Shown here piece by piece: positions 35,002 to 44,053 of a DNA stretch of 64,000 nt (the first letter of the stretch is position 1; each line of letters opens with the position of its first letter). The position numbers and the translations under genes were made by a program. Source of the stretch: Ohtaekwangia kribbensis (GTDB taxonomy: Bacteria; Bacteroidota; Bacteroidia; Cytophagales; Cyclobacteriaceae); contig NZ_JBHTKA010000001.1 in assembly GCF_042676245.1 (NCBI RefSeq), forward strand, positions 806,001 to 870,000, read 5' to 3'. The notes under the pieces were generated by a model, which did no database searches, was not told the DNA's origin, and saw only the letters and a program-made list of their open reading frames with translations.

Positions 35002-36597
35002 TTACTCTTCGCGGTCCAGTTCTTCCTGTTTACGAATCATGGCCTCTTGTGTTGCCTGCAGCTCTTCCAGGTTTTGACGCAATTCTTCTTCGGTAGCACG
35101 CATCTCTTCGGCTTGTCGTTGAGAAGTCAAAAGCAACTCCTGCATCTTCTCTGTAGTACGTACTCCCTGCAAGGCTGACGCTACAAACTCACCTGCTTTT
35201 TCAAGAAATGTTATTTTATAGTCCTCTAACTTTGTGAGACTCGCTACTTCTACAATCGCCTCAATTTTATCGTTATGCTTCATCGGAACAATTACCAGGC
35301 AGCCTGGTGTTGCTTCGCCCATACCGGATGTTATATAGGTATATCCCTGCGGTAATTTTGTGAGCAACATTGTTTCTCCCTCCAGGTATGCCTGTCCGAC
35401 AAGTCCTACACCAATATCTATTCGGCGTTCTACAAACTTCTTTTTATCGAAGGCATAGCAGGCAGAAAGTTCCAGATACGAACCTGCTGCATCTTCGCGC
35501 AACGCAAACAGCCCACCCTGTTGTGCTTCCAGGTATTGCGTAAGAAAGCGAATTACCTCGTTCGTCAATTCTGCTAAATTACTTTGATGATTGCGCACGA
35601 TCTCCGAAAATCTGGTGAGTCCTTCATTGCTCCATAACCTGCGCTCTTCTTCACGCTTCATCTGTTCCAGTTGCGCACGCATGTTGGAAAGTCTTCCGGC
35701 AAGGCTTGTTTTGTTAAGATCCTCGTTTGCTTCATTAAGTCCCGCCCATTCGGCAGTATATTTACCTTCGGCTATGTTTTCAATAAACCGACTCGCTTGC
35801 TGAAGATTTACAATAGAGTTCTCGATAACCTGTTCAGCATCAGCGGCTGCTATGGTTGTGCCGGGATCAAATATATACTTGCGGTTATTCTCCTCCAGGT
35901 TCAGCAGCAACGCCTGCCGCTGTCGTTCATCGCTTTGTAACTTGTAGACTACATAGCCAAGTGTAGGCAAACCAATCAACAGAATAAATGCCTGCAGGTA
36001 TAAATTATTATTTACAGCAGACTTGTAGTCACTGTTTGCCTGAGCCTTTATAGTTCTTTCGTAGGTCTGAATCTTTCTTCCTACGTCCCACCACTTCAGA
36101 AATACCTGTAGTCCCCGATCCTCTTTCATCATTTCCTTAACTCGCTGCGTGCTGTCCAGGTCAATCATTTTCTTCATTTCCAGAACAAAGTCCATATAAT
36201 CACTATACGCGTTGCGTAATTCTTCAAGCGGAGCCGTATCATACTGCTGACTATCCAGTGCTATTTTTATAGCATCGAACCTTTTATCCTTCACATTTAT
36301 GGCGTCCAAAGCCGGGCTAAGGATGTTTACATCTTTTGTAACACCGTATCCGCGTATACCCATTTCAAGGTTGTGTAACATCACTGATAGCAGTTGGTCA
36401 ACAAGATTGGAGATTTCATCCGATTTATGAATGATAGCAGTGTTCCTTATTATAATATTTTTGTTGTGATAGACCAGCACTGCATTGATTACGAGCAACA
36501 GCGATACAATGGTGACTACCGCTACAATGCTTTTTTTTCTTACAAATGATACTATTTTCATGACTATATAATTATGTGCGCTTAAGATCCCGATCAT
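35002..36597 (-). CDS. CHASE3-like/GAF membrane sensor protein without kinase domain
   Basis: A 531-residue protein. A transmembrane helix (about residues 24-43) is followed by an extracytoplasmic helical domain resembling CHASE3 (GIRGYGVTKD, then about 150 residues) and a second transmembrane helix near 205-225. A HAMP-like linker, a GAF domain (about 330-480: GVGLVGQAYLEGE, LPQGYTYITSGMG, EAIVEVASL) and a terminal coiled coil of Glu/Gln heptads complete it. No kinase, receiver or DNA-binding domain follows, so output must go through a partner. The GAF and coiled coil are clearly related to those in the HAMP-array kinase. Met13 (36559-36561) is an alternative start. An open frame continues after the stop codon. 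Confidence 0.82.
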   Translation of the reverse strand: MIGILSAHNYIVMKIVSFVRKKSIVAVVTIVSLLLVINAVLVYHNKNIIIRNTAIIHKSDEISNLVDQLLSVMLHNLEMGIRGYGVTKDVNILSPALDAINVKDKRFDAIKIALDSQQYDTAPLEELRNAYSDYMDFVLEMKKMIDLDSTQRVKEMMKEDRGLQVFLKWWDVGRKIQTYERTIKAQANSDYKSAVNNNLYLQAFILLIGLPTLGYVVYKLQSDERQRQALLLNLEENNRKYIFDPGTTIAAADAEQVIENSIVNLQQASRFIENIAEGKYTAEWAGLNEANEDLNKTSLAGRLSNMRAQLEQMKREEERRLWSNEGLTRFSEIVRNHQSNLAELTNEVIRFLTQYLEAQQGGLFALREDAAGSYLELSACYAFDKKKFVERRIDIGVGLVGQAYLEGETMLLTKLPQGYTYITSGMGEATPGCLVIVPMKHNDKIEAIVEVASLTKLEDYKITFLEKAGEFVASALQGVRTTEKMQELLLTSQRQAEEMRATEEELRQNLEELQATQEAMIRKQEELDREE

Positions 36598-37043
36598 CGG
36601 CTATCATGGTTCTCAAACCGGATGCTTGGTATAATAAAGATTCGAATTGCCAAATGCCTTCGCGTATTTGGGCAGTACAATGGTGGGGGAATTGCGCAGT
36701 TATTCTCCAGCGCAAATTTCAAGGCAAGTATAGCCACCCGTTTCGCGCGGATAAATAAGAAGCAGACGACAAAATAGTGGTCAAAACAAAGCTGCGAACG
36801 GGTTTATGGTATGCAAAAGTCTACGTATAGTAAACCTCTACATTTCAAAGTCACAATAGTCCCAAAGAACTGTATACGCAGTCTGAATTTCCGGTTTATG
36901 CAATTCTCAAACAGAATGCTGCAAGAAGCTGCCATATATTTATAAATGTATTTATTACATTTATAAATTAAAATGATGTTCCTCCTGCGTGATCTTCTTG
37001 CTCATGCAGGAATGTGACTTTGTAAACTCTAACCCACGCCAAG
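36598..37043. other. Gene-free region upstream of the GH31 gene
   Basis: No credible reading frame is seen on either strand. The only strong structure is the palindrome at 36938-36968, near the GH31 start. Promoters for the divergent sensor and glycosidase genes should lie here. Confidence 0.5.
36938..36968. promoter_or_regulatory. AT-rich 13-bp palindrome upstream of GH31
   Basis: ATTTATAAATGTA is exactly mirrored by TACATTTATAAAT around a 5-base centre. It lies 75 bp before the GH31 ATG, so it is a good candidate operator for a dimeric regulator. Confidence 0.55.
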
Positions 37044-39467
37044 ATGTTAAAAGACATTATCCTTGTTGTTGCACTCATCGTAGTTGCAACATTTGCAAAT
37101 GCTCAAAAGTACGAGCGAATTCCCTCCGGTATCCGGGCAACGGTCGGCACCACCAACGTGCATACCATCGAATTGACTTTTTATACCCCTTCTGTTTTAA
37201 GAGTCGTGAAGACGCCTGCGGGAGCAGTTGCCCAAACAAAAAGTCTGTCCGTAATTAAGACTCCGGAGAATGTTAAGACCGAAGTAAAGAATGAAAAAAA
37301 TATTGTTACACTTTCTTCGGGAGTTATTGTTGTTGATCTCGATTTACAAAAAGGCACGCTTAACTTCCGGAGCACCTCCGGAGAGAAACTATTGAAAGAA
37401 GGCAAGACGGCTATATTTGAAGATTTCAACGATGCCGGAAATAAAACCTTTAGTGTATCGCAGTCATTTTTGTTAGACTCTGCCGAATCGATCTATGGCT
37501 TAGGACAATTTCATGATGGGAAAATGAATCAACGTCATCAGACTAAATACCTGGTGCAGGGAAACCTGGAAGATGTCATTCCATTTTTTCTTTCCGTGAA
37601 AGGCTATGGTATATTCTGGGATAATTATTCTCCTACCACCTTTTCCGATAATTATACGGAAACGTATTTTAAATCTGAGGTGGGAGAATGCGCTGACTAT
37701 TATTTTATGTATGGCAAAAATGCAGACGGAGTTATTTCACAAATGCGCGGGCTTACCGGTAAAGCTCCCATGTTCCCGTTGTGGACATTTGGTTTTTGGC
37801 AAAGCAAAGAGCGCTATAAAAGTGAAGATGAGATTACAGGTGTAGTAAAAAAATATCGCGAGCTGCATGTGCCGCTTGACGGCATCATACAAGACTGGCA
37901 GTACTGGGGTAACAACTACCTGTGGAATGCCATGGAGTTTTTAAATCCTGAATTTCCGAAACCGAAGAAGATGGTTGATGATATACATGCGCTGAATGCA
38001 CACATGATCATTTCGATCTGGTCATCGTTTGGTCCGGAGACATTGCCATATAAAGAGCTCGACAAAAAAGGAATGCTATTCAACATTACCACGTGGCCGA
38101 TGTCAGGTCTTGATGTGTGGCCTCCGGATATGCGATATCCATCCGGTGTACGGGTTTATGATGCCTATAATCCGGAAGCACGCGATATTTACTGGCGCTA
38201 CGCCAGCAAAGGTATATTTTCGCTGGGTATAGATGGCTGGTGGATGGATTCAACAGAGCCCGATCATCTTGATTTAAAAAAAGAAGATTTCGATACCAAA
38301 ACCTATCTCGGTTCTTTTCGCAAGGTTAGAAACGCTTACCCGCTGATGACGGTTGGCGGTGTATCGGATCATCAACGTGCTACTACTTCAGACAAACGTG
38401 TATTTATACTTACACGTTCTGCGTTTGCCGGACAGCAACGTTACGGTGCCAACACATGGTCGGGAGATGTAGTCTCTTCGTGGAAAGCACTGCACAATCA
38501 GATTACTTCCGGATTAAATTTCACACTTTGTGGTATACCCTACTGGAACTCGGATATAGGAGGATTTTTCCTTCTGGAATATCCGGCTAAATTAAATGAT
38601 GCCGACTACCGCGAACTATATGTGCGCTGGCTACAATTCGGTACGTTCTGTCCGATGATGCGTTCGCATGGCACGGATGCTCCACGCGAGATTTATCAAT
38701 TCGGCAAAAAAGGCAACCGCTATTATGATGCGATCGAAAAGTATATTAACCTGCGATACTCACTACTCCCCTATATCTATTCAACTTCGTGGGATGTTAC
38801 CAACAAGAACTCAACTCCGATGCGAGCGTTTGTTATGGATTTTCCGAATGATAAAAACGCGATTGACCGGAACGATGCCTATATGTTCGGGAAGTCTATC
38901 CTGGTTGCACCGGTTATTAAACCTATGTATTCCAAAATTGCTGTAAGCGAACGTGATACAACCCGTGTCGAAGATTTCAGCACAATCAAATCGAGAGCGC
39001 TCTATCTTCCTGCTGGCAACGACTGGTATGACTTCTGGACTGGCGAAAAAATAGCAGGAGGTCAATCCCTCCAAAAAGAAACTCCTCTGGATATTATACC
39101 GCTCTATATAAAGACTGGTTCTATTCTTCCATGGGGTCCGCGCGTTCAATATGCTGAAGAGAAAAAATGGGACAATCTCGAGATAAGAATATATACCGGA
39201 GCCGATGGTGAGTTTACCTTGTATGAAGATGAAGGCGACAACTACAACTATGAAAAAGGGCAGTATTCTGAAGTAACATTTCACTGGAACGATAAGCAAA
39301 AAGTTTTAACCATTTCAAAAAGAAAGGGTTCGTTCCCGGGTATGCTTACCAATCGAACATTCAATCTTATCACGGTGTTGCCTGGTAAAGGAACAGGTCC
39401 CGCACTATCAGAAAAGTATAACAAGGTGGTGAGTTACAAAGGCGATGCTATAAAAATCAAACTATGA
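37044..39467 (+). CDS. Secreted GH31 alpha-glycosidase (alpha-xylosidase/glucosidase type)
   Basis: An 807-residue glycoside hydrolase family 31 enzyme with a signal peptide (residues 1-20, ending NAQ), so it works in the periplasm or at the surface. An N-terminal beta-sandwich domain (YGLGQFHDGKMNQRH) precedes the TIM barrel. The catalytic nucleophile is Asp402 in GWWMDSTEPD, and the acid/base Asp is in WSGDVVSSW. The C-terminal beta domains (LPAGNDWYDFWTGE, FTLYEDEGD) match the usual DUF5110-like end. WWMDSTEPD is frequent in alpha-xylosidases acting on xyloglucan fragments, but alpha-glucosidase activity is possible. It stands alone, with no SusCD pair or other hydrolase beside it. Confidence 0.92.
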   Translation: MLKDIILVVALIVVATFANAQKYERIPSGIRATVGTTNVHTIELTFYTPSVLRVVKTPAGAVAQTKSLSVIKTPENVKTEVKNEKNIVTLSSGVIVVDLDLQKGTLNFRSTSGEKLLKEGKTAIFEDFNDAGNKTFSVSQSFLLDSAESIYGLGQFHDGKMNQRHQTKYLVQGNLEDVIPFFLSVKGYGIFWDNYSPTTFSDNYTETYFKSEVGECADYYFMYGKNADGVISQMRGLTGKAPMFPLWTFGFWQSKERYKSEDEITGVVKKYRELHVPLDGIIQDWQYWGNNYLWNAMEFLNPEFPKPKKMVDDIHALNAHMIISIWSSFGPETLPYKELDKKGMLFNITTWPMSGLDVWPPDMRYPSGVRVYDAYNPEARDIYWRYASKGIFSLGIDGWWMDSTEPDHLDLKKEDFDTKTYLGSFRKVRNAYPLMTVGGVSDHQRATTSDKRVFILTRSAFAGQQRYGANTWSGDVVSSWKALHNQITSGLNFTLCGIPYWNSDIGGFFLLEYPAKLNDADYRELYVRWLQFGTFCPMMRSHGTDAPREIYQFGKKGNRYYDAIEKYINLRYSLLPYIYSTSWDVTNKNSTPMRAFVMDFPNDKNAIDRNDAYMFGKSILVAPVIKPMYSKIAVSERDTTRVEDFSTIKSRALYLPAGNDWYDFWTGEKIAGGQSLQKETPLDIIPLYIKTGSILPWGPRVQYAEEKKWDNLEIRIYTGADGEFTLYEDEGDNYNYEKGQYSEVTFHWNDKQKVLTISKRKGSFPGMLTNRTFNLITVLPGKGTGPALSEKYNKVVSYKGDAIKIKL

Positions 39468-39527
39468 TCGCCTATACTGCGTAAACGGCTTTTAATCATT
39501 TAGAATATATTATATACTCATCAACAC

Positions 39528-39554
39528 AGCCTCCTGCCCAATGAACAGGAGGCT
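39528..39554 (+). terminator. Hairpin downstream of GH31
   Basis: The stem AGCCTCCTG/CAGGAGGCT with a 9-base loop lies 60 bp past the GH31 stop codon. There is no T-run, so termination is only probable. The remaining sequence to 39714 shows no supported gene. Confidence 0.5.
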
Positions 39555-39714
39555 ATACACTATAATTACGCTAAAGTAGATCTCAACATCGAATTTGACA
39601 TGCCGGTAAATTCCGGACAGCACAAATGAAAAAATACGTTTATTTTATGGGCGGGAAGAATAAAACTAATCTGTCTTCCGTCTTGTTCTCTGCGTACCTC
39701 AAATCAAACGTTCA

Positions 39715-41451
39715 ATGTCGAAACCGAAAGTTACTATTGGCCATGTTTTTAAAACCATTGTATGGCCCCGCAGAAATCTTTTGTTTGTTGGTCTTATCCT
39801 CATTGTTATCAGCCGCATCTCCGGCCTTGTTCTACCGTGGGCGAGTAAATACCTGGTTGACGAAGTGATCGCCAAGAAGAACATCACCATGCTATATTAT
39901 CTGCTGGGCGGTGTAGTGGGTGCTATCATAATACAAGCAGTAACATCTTTTCTGCTCACCAAGTTACTGAGTGTTGAAGCGCAGCACCTTATATCGGTGT
40001 TACGGGTAAAAGTTCAGAAACAGATTCTCAGACTACCGGTGCGTTTCTTCGACAACAGCAAATCGGGTGCGCTCGTATCGCGCATCATGACGGATGTAGA
40101 AGGCGTACGCAACCTGGTGGGTACCGGCCTGGTACAACTCGTGGGTGGATTGCTCAGCGCAGTAATCTGCCTGGTGCTGTTGATCAACATCAGCCCGATG
40201 ATGACGCTGTATGTATTATTGCCCGTTGCCATATTTGGATTTATATCCCTGCAGGCGTTTAACAAGATACGCCCTATATTTCGCGAACGCGGCAAACTCA
40301 ACGCAGAAGTTACCGGTCGCTTAACGGAAACACTCAACGGTGTTCGCGTTATCAAAGGTTTCAATGCCGAAGCACAGGAGATCAAAACATTTGAGGCAGG
40401 CGTTGAAAAACTTTTCCTCAATGTAAAACAAAGTCTCACTTCTACGAGTCTCGTTACTAGTTCAGCAACGTTTCTCTTAGGACTCGCCAGCACAGGTATT
40501 ATGGGGATTGGTGGGTATATGATCATCCATGGTAACATGACCTTCGGAGACTTTCTTTCCTTCACGCTGTACCTTGGTTTTATGATCGCTCCTATTGTGC
40601 AGATGAGTAACATCGGCAGTCAATTGACCGAAGCGTTTGCCGGGCTCGATCGTACGGAAGAGATCATGAACATGACACCGGAAGACGATGGCATCACGCG
40701 CACCATGAAGATCGGCACGATCAAAGGCGATATAGCTTTTAACAACGTGTCGTTTGCGTATGACGAAGGTAAATCTGTTTTGAGAAACATCAGTTTCTCT
40801 GCGCCTAACGGTACCGTTACGGCCCTGGTGGGTACATCAGGTTCAGGCAAGACAACCATTGCCGGACTCGCTGCTTCCTTCCTGAATCCGGAGAGCGGTA
40901 CTATTACGGTAGATGGTGTTGATCTCGCGAAAGTTTCGCTGGACAGTTACCGGAGTCAGTTGGGAGTTGTATTACAGGACGACTTTCTGTTCGAAGGAAC
41001 GATTCGTGAAAATATACTCTTCCCACGCCCGGGCGCTTCTGAAGAAGAATTGCTGCAGGCAGTTCGTGCTGCCAATGTCGATCAGTTCACGGATTCATTC
41101 GAGAAAGGACTCGATACGGTTATTGGCGAACGGGGTGTAAAACTCTCCGGTGGACAGCGCCAACGTGTTGCTATTGCACGTGCTATACTGGCCAACCCGC
41201 GCGTTCTCATTCTCGATGAAGCGACATCTAATCTTGACACCGAATCAGAATCGTTAATACAGGACAGTCTCAGCAGACTGATGAAAGGCCGCACAACCTT
41301 TGTGATCGCGCACCGGTTAAGCACCATCCGCCAGGCCGATCAGATCCTGGTAATTGAAGGAGGCGAGATACAAGAGCTCGGCAAACACGAACAACTTATT
41401 GAAAAGAAAGGCCGGTACTTCGAACTATATACCTATCAGGCCAGAATATAA
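39715..41451 (+). CDS. ABC exporter, fused permease-ATPase (MsbA-like)
   Basis: A 578-residue half-transporter acting as a homodimer. Residues about 1-315 form the six-helix transmembrane domain. The nucleotide-binding domain occupies about 335-578, with Walker A GTSGSGKT near residue 373, signature LSGGQ, Walker B VLILDEA and the switch histidine in IAHRLS. The family exports lipids, peptides or drugs; the MsbA-type lipid-A flippase is one possibility, but the substrate cannot be read from the sequence. It is a single-gene unit followed by a hairpin at 41483-41520. Confidence 0.93.
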   Translation: MSKPKVTIGHVFKTIVWPRRNLLFVGLILIVISRISGLVLPWASKYLVDEVIAKKNITMLYYLLGGVVGAIIIQAVTSFLLTKLLSVEAQHLISVLRVKVQKQILRLPVRFFDNSKSGALVSRIMTDVEGVRNLVGTGLVQLVGGLLSAVICLVLLINISPMMTLYVLLPVAIFGFISLQAFNKIRPIFRERGKLNAEVTGRLTETLNGVRVIKGFNAEAQEIKTFEAGVEKLFLNVKQSLTSTSLVTSSATFLLGLASTGIMGIGGYMIIHGNMTFGDFLSFTLYLGFMIAPIVQMSNIGSQLTEAFAGLDRTEEIMNMTPEDDGITRTMKIGTIKGDIAFNNVSFAYDEGKSVLRNISFSAPNGTVTALVGTSGSGKTTIAGLAASFLNPESGTITVDGVDLAKVSLDSYRSQLGVVLQDDFLFEGTIRENILFPRPGASEEELLQAVRAANVDQFTDSFEKGLDTVIGERGVKLSGGQRQRVAIARAILANPRVLILDEATSNLDTESESLIQDSLSRLMKGRTTFVIAHRLSTIRQADQILVIEGGEIQELGKHEQLIEKKGRYFELYTYQARI

Positions 41452-41482
41452 AAGCAACGATCTTACCTGTCATTGCTATTTA

Positions 41483-41520
41483 TAAAGAGAGAGCGTTTCA
41501 ATACAACGACTCTCTCTTTA
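41483..41520 (+). terminator. Hairpin after the ABC exporter
   Basis: TAAAGAGAGAG pairs exactly with CTCTCTCTTTA across a 16-base loop, starting 32 bp past the exporter stop codon. The terminal TTTA gives a modest T-run. Confidence 0.65.
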
Positions 41521-41551
41521 CATATAGATCATATAGGTGGATTAACGAATT

Positions 41552-41607
41552 ATAGCTCCCCTCGTAACCTCACCGCTACCATCCTGCAGCCAGCAGCCTT
41601 CCCCTCA
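41552..41607. repeat. AGCT-rich repeat fragment, copy D
   Basis: TAGCTCCCCTCGTAACC, then CTGCAGCCAGCAGCCTTCCC resemble the right arm of copy B in content and order. The segment ends at the stop codon of the oxidoreductase gene (41605-41607). It is a partial and less certain member. Confidence 0.4.
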
Positions 41608-42615
41608 ATCTATCTTGATCACAATCTTCCCAAAGAACGTGCCTTGCTGCATGTATCGGTACGCTTCCTGTATCCTATCCATCGGGAATACCGAATCAAT
41701 AACAGGTTTCAGCTTTACAGTCTCAACAGCTTTCAGCAGTGCTCTGAAATTCTCAACACTTCCCACTGATATACCGCGCAGGGTTGCGTTGGCCGGCACC
41801 GTGTCATATATATTAAACGGTACTACAGCACCGGAGAGATTTCCCGTAAGGCCTATAAATCCATCGGCTTTAATCGCGTAAATAGATTTGGTAAGCGTGT
41901 CCGTTCCTACTACATCGAGAATAGCGTCAACGCCCTCCCTATCCGTCAAACGCCTTGCTTCAACATGCCAGTCGGGAGTCTCGCGATAGTTGATCACTTC
42001 ATCGGCTCCGAGCGCGCGAAGCTTCTCCAGTTTTGCAGGTGAACCGGACAGCGCAATAACCCGCGCCCCGGCTGCTTTAGCGAGCTGCAGGGCAAAGATC
42101 GATACACCACCAGACCCTTGTGTCAGCAGTGTTTGTCCGGGTTTTAATCGCGCGTATTCGAATAGTCCGGTCCAGGCTGTGAGTGCTGCTATCGGCAATG
42201 TAGATGCTTCCTCTGCTGAAAGTATATCGGGTGTACGCACGAGCGCAGTTTCAGGAATGGAAATATACTCTCGCAGTACACCGGGATGTTCGAGACCGGT
42301 GCGACTTAAGAATAACTCAGGTGTTTTGCTTCCGCTGATCCATTGCTGAATGAAATGTGTAGTGACACGATCACCTTTTTTCCAACGGGTTACGTTGCTT
42401 CCGGTAGTTTCCACGGTGCCCGAGCCATCGGAACAAGGAACGTGTGGCAACGGAAGTTGAGGATTATACTGCCCGTTGATCACCATCAGGTCGAGGTAAT
42501 TTAACGATGCAGCTTCTATCTTTACCAGCACTTCATGAGGGCCGGGCGTTGGTTTCGGAGTGGATGTGATTTTTAAATTTTCAATTCCAAATTTGTCTGA
42601 TTGAATGGTCTTCAT
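41605..42615 (-). CDS. Zinc-independent quinone-oxidoreductase-like alcohol dehydrogenase
   Basis: A 336-residue medium-chain dehydrogenase/reductase. The GroES-like domain (about 25-130) contains PCSDGSGTVETTGSNV. The NAD(P)-binding motif is GSGGVSIFALQLAKAAG near residue 165. The catalytic and structural zinc ligands of classical ADHs are not seen, which matches the quinone oxidoreductase/crystallin-zeta branch. It probably reduces quinones or alpha,beta-unsaturated carbonyls with NAD(P)H. It diverges from an HxlR regulator across 129 bp with a palindrome, the usual layout for electrophile-induced detoxification genes. Confidence 0.9.
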   Translation of the reverse strand: MKTIQSDKFGIENLKITSTPKPTPGPHEVLVKIEAASLNYLDLMVINGQYNPQLPLPHVPCSDGSGTVETTGSNVTRWKKGDRVTTHFIQQWISGSKTPELFLSRTGLEHPGVLREYISIPETALVRTPDILSAEEASTLPIAALTAWTGLFEYARLKPGQTLLTQGSGGVSIFALQLAKAAGARVIALSGSPAKLEKLRALGADEVINYRETPDWHVEARRLTDREGVDAILDVVGTDTLTKSIYAIKADGFIGLTGNLSGAVVPFNIYDTVPANATLRGISVGSVENFRALLKAVETVKLKPVIDSVFPMDRIQEAYRYMQQGTFFGKIVIKID

Positions 42616-42669
42616 AAAAATTGCGTTACATAATGAAGCAAACTAACATGACGGTGAAGCCGCTATCAA

Positions 42670-42707
42670 GTATGCACTTTTTGGTACCCTGCGCACCAAA
42701 AGGATAC
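42670..42707. promoter_or_regulatory. Probable HxlR operator
   Basis: TTTTGGT (42679-42685) and ACCAAAA (42695-42701) form an inverted repeat with outer GTAT/ATAC flanks. It lies between the divergent oxidoreductase and HxlR genes, where an HxlR dimer would be expected to bind both promoters. Confidence 0.6.
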
Positions 42708-42744
42708 TAACGGTGATAATCAGTCAGAAAAAATTTTCAGGTAT

Positions 42745-43155
42745 ATGAAGAAGCAAAAAGACACTGCACCTCAATGCTCGGTTGACTATGGTTTTCAACG
42801 CATCGGAGGTAAACATAAGGGCCGGATTCTCTGGCACCTGGGCGAAGGGTTGCTGCGCTATGGCCAGCTGCGAAAAGCCGTTACCGGTATAACACCCAAA
42901 ATGCTGACGCAAGCCTTACGGGAACTGGAAGATGACGGACTGATAACACGCCATGAGTATATAGAACTTCCGCCACGGGTGGAGTATCAACTTACCGGCA
43001 GTGGTCATGAGCTTATACCGTTCATCAAGCTGTTAAGCGATTGGGCGGAGAAAGAAATGATCCGCCACAACATTCCGCGCATGCATGATGTAAAGAAATG
43101 TGCAACGGGTATACCGGAAGCTTCTGCCGATCGTTCTACCGGTGTACTGGTGTAG
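42745..43155 (+). CDS. HxlR-family transcriptional regulator
   Basis: A 136-residue winged-helix regulator. The conserved Cys11 near the N-terminus (APQCSVDYG) is the redox-sensing position in HxlR proteins such as YodB. The helix-turn-helix and wing are visible (GKHKGRILWHLGEGLLRYGQL, shown as GKHKGRILWHL and RYGQLRKAV; GITPKMLTQALRELEDDGL; PPRVEYQLT). The C-terminal dimer helix ends near SDWAEKEMI. A later Cys in VKKCATG may also react. It likely controls the divergent oxidoreductase and itself in response to quinones or electrophiles (inference from family and layout). Confidence 0.93.
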   Translation: MKKQKDTAPQCSVDYGFQRIGGKHKGRILWHLGEGLLRYGQLRKAVTGITPKMLTQALRELEDDGLITRHEYIELPPRVEYQLTGSGHELIPFIKLLSDWAEKEMIRHNIPRMHDVKKCATGIPEASADRSTGVLV

Positions 43156-43477
43156 CTGAACGATGCTATATCTGTTGATGTCTGCGAGCATACAACATGG
43201 CCAAAAGCTTTATTTTCAGCTATATTAACGCGATCTATACACGCAGCGTACGCAGGAAGACGTGCGAGTAACGAACTATAGTCTTGTTCCGCTGAATGTA
43301 TTTACCGGCATGGATAACCGAAGTAAAACGCACCGCTATAGCGCATATCCATACCTGCTGCAAGGTATACACCATGCTACATGAAGAGATATATTTTGAA
43401 TAAAATCTATATATTCCTTCAGAAGTAAAAAGATTATTAACTAACTTTTCGGTACCTAATACATAACATTCACCGCT
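43156..43477. other. Spacer with a possible gene remnant
   Basis: No intact gene is seen. A frame from ATG 43163 to TGA 43384 is open except for one TAA after 21 codons. It starts with a short hydrophobic segment (MLYLLMSASIQHG) and continues NYSLVPLNVFTGMDN. It may be a decayed secreted protein, or chance. The last 90 bp should hold the promoter of the H1-like gene. Confidence 0.3.
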
Positions 43478-43924
43478 ATGGCAAAAAAAGCAAAGAAAAC
43501 ATCTAAGAAAGCTGCTAAAAAAACAGCGAAGAAAGCTGTTAAGAAAGCCGCTAAAAAAGTTGCCAAGAAGGCAACAAAGGCGGCAAAAAAGAGCGCTAAA
43601 AAAGCTGCGAAGGCTCCGAAGAAAGCTGCTAAAAAAGCAGTGAAGGCTGTTAAGAAAGCCGCTAAAAAAACTCCGAAGAAGGCAGCTAAAAAATCATTTA
43701 CCAGCAAAGTAGCAACCAAGGCGAAGGCCGTTAAGAAAGCTGTAACCGAGAAGGCTGCAGACTTATCTGCTGCTGCTGTAGAAAAAGCTGTAGAGCTTAA
43801 AGATGCAGTAGTAGAAAAAGTATCATCTGTTGTCAGCGCTATTGAAGAGAAAGCAGCCGAAGTAAAAGAAGCTGCTGAAAACAAAGTTGATGACGCCCAA
43901 AAAAATCTCTTCAGCGGTAATTGA
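43478..43924 (+). CDS. Histone H1-like Lys/Ala-rich protein
   Basis: A 148-residue protein. Residues 1-75 are almost entirely Lys, Ala and Thr in AAKKA-type repeats, like the C-terminal tail of eukaryotic H1 and bacterial Hc1 proteins, so non-specific DNA or RNA binding is expected. Residues 76-140 form an amphipathic helix with mixed charge (AVEKAVELKDAVVEKV, IEEKAAEVKEAAENK) that could oligomerise or bind a partner. The repetitive tail is prone to length change by slippage. It is monocistronic with a strong terminator. It lacks the DUF6496 head found in the basic protein at 14813-15082. Confidence 0.85.
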   Translation: MAKKAKKTSKKAAKKTAKKAVKKAAKKVAKKATKAAKKSAKKAAKAPKKAAKKAVKAVKKAAKKTPKKAAKKSFTSKVATKAKAVKKAVTEKAADLSAAAVEKAVELKDAVVEKVSSVVSAIEEKAAEVKEAAENKVDDAQKNLFSGN

Positions 43925-43948
43925 TCTTTATCCTGAAAAAATCAGAAG

Positions 43949-43983
43949 AGCGATGGTATCTCCTACTATCGCTTTTTGTTTTT
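43949..43983 (+). terminator. Rho-independent terminator
   Basis: The stem AGCGATGGTA with TACTATCGCT (one G-T pair) and a 5-base loop is followed by TTTTTGTTTTT. It ends the H1-like gene. Confidence 0.9.
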
Positions 43984-44053
43984 AGAACTTTCACCTTCCC
44001 TTCTGCTCGTATGAAAACATAGACAGCCATAACTCGCTACAACCTAAACCACC

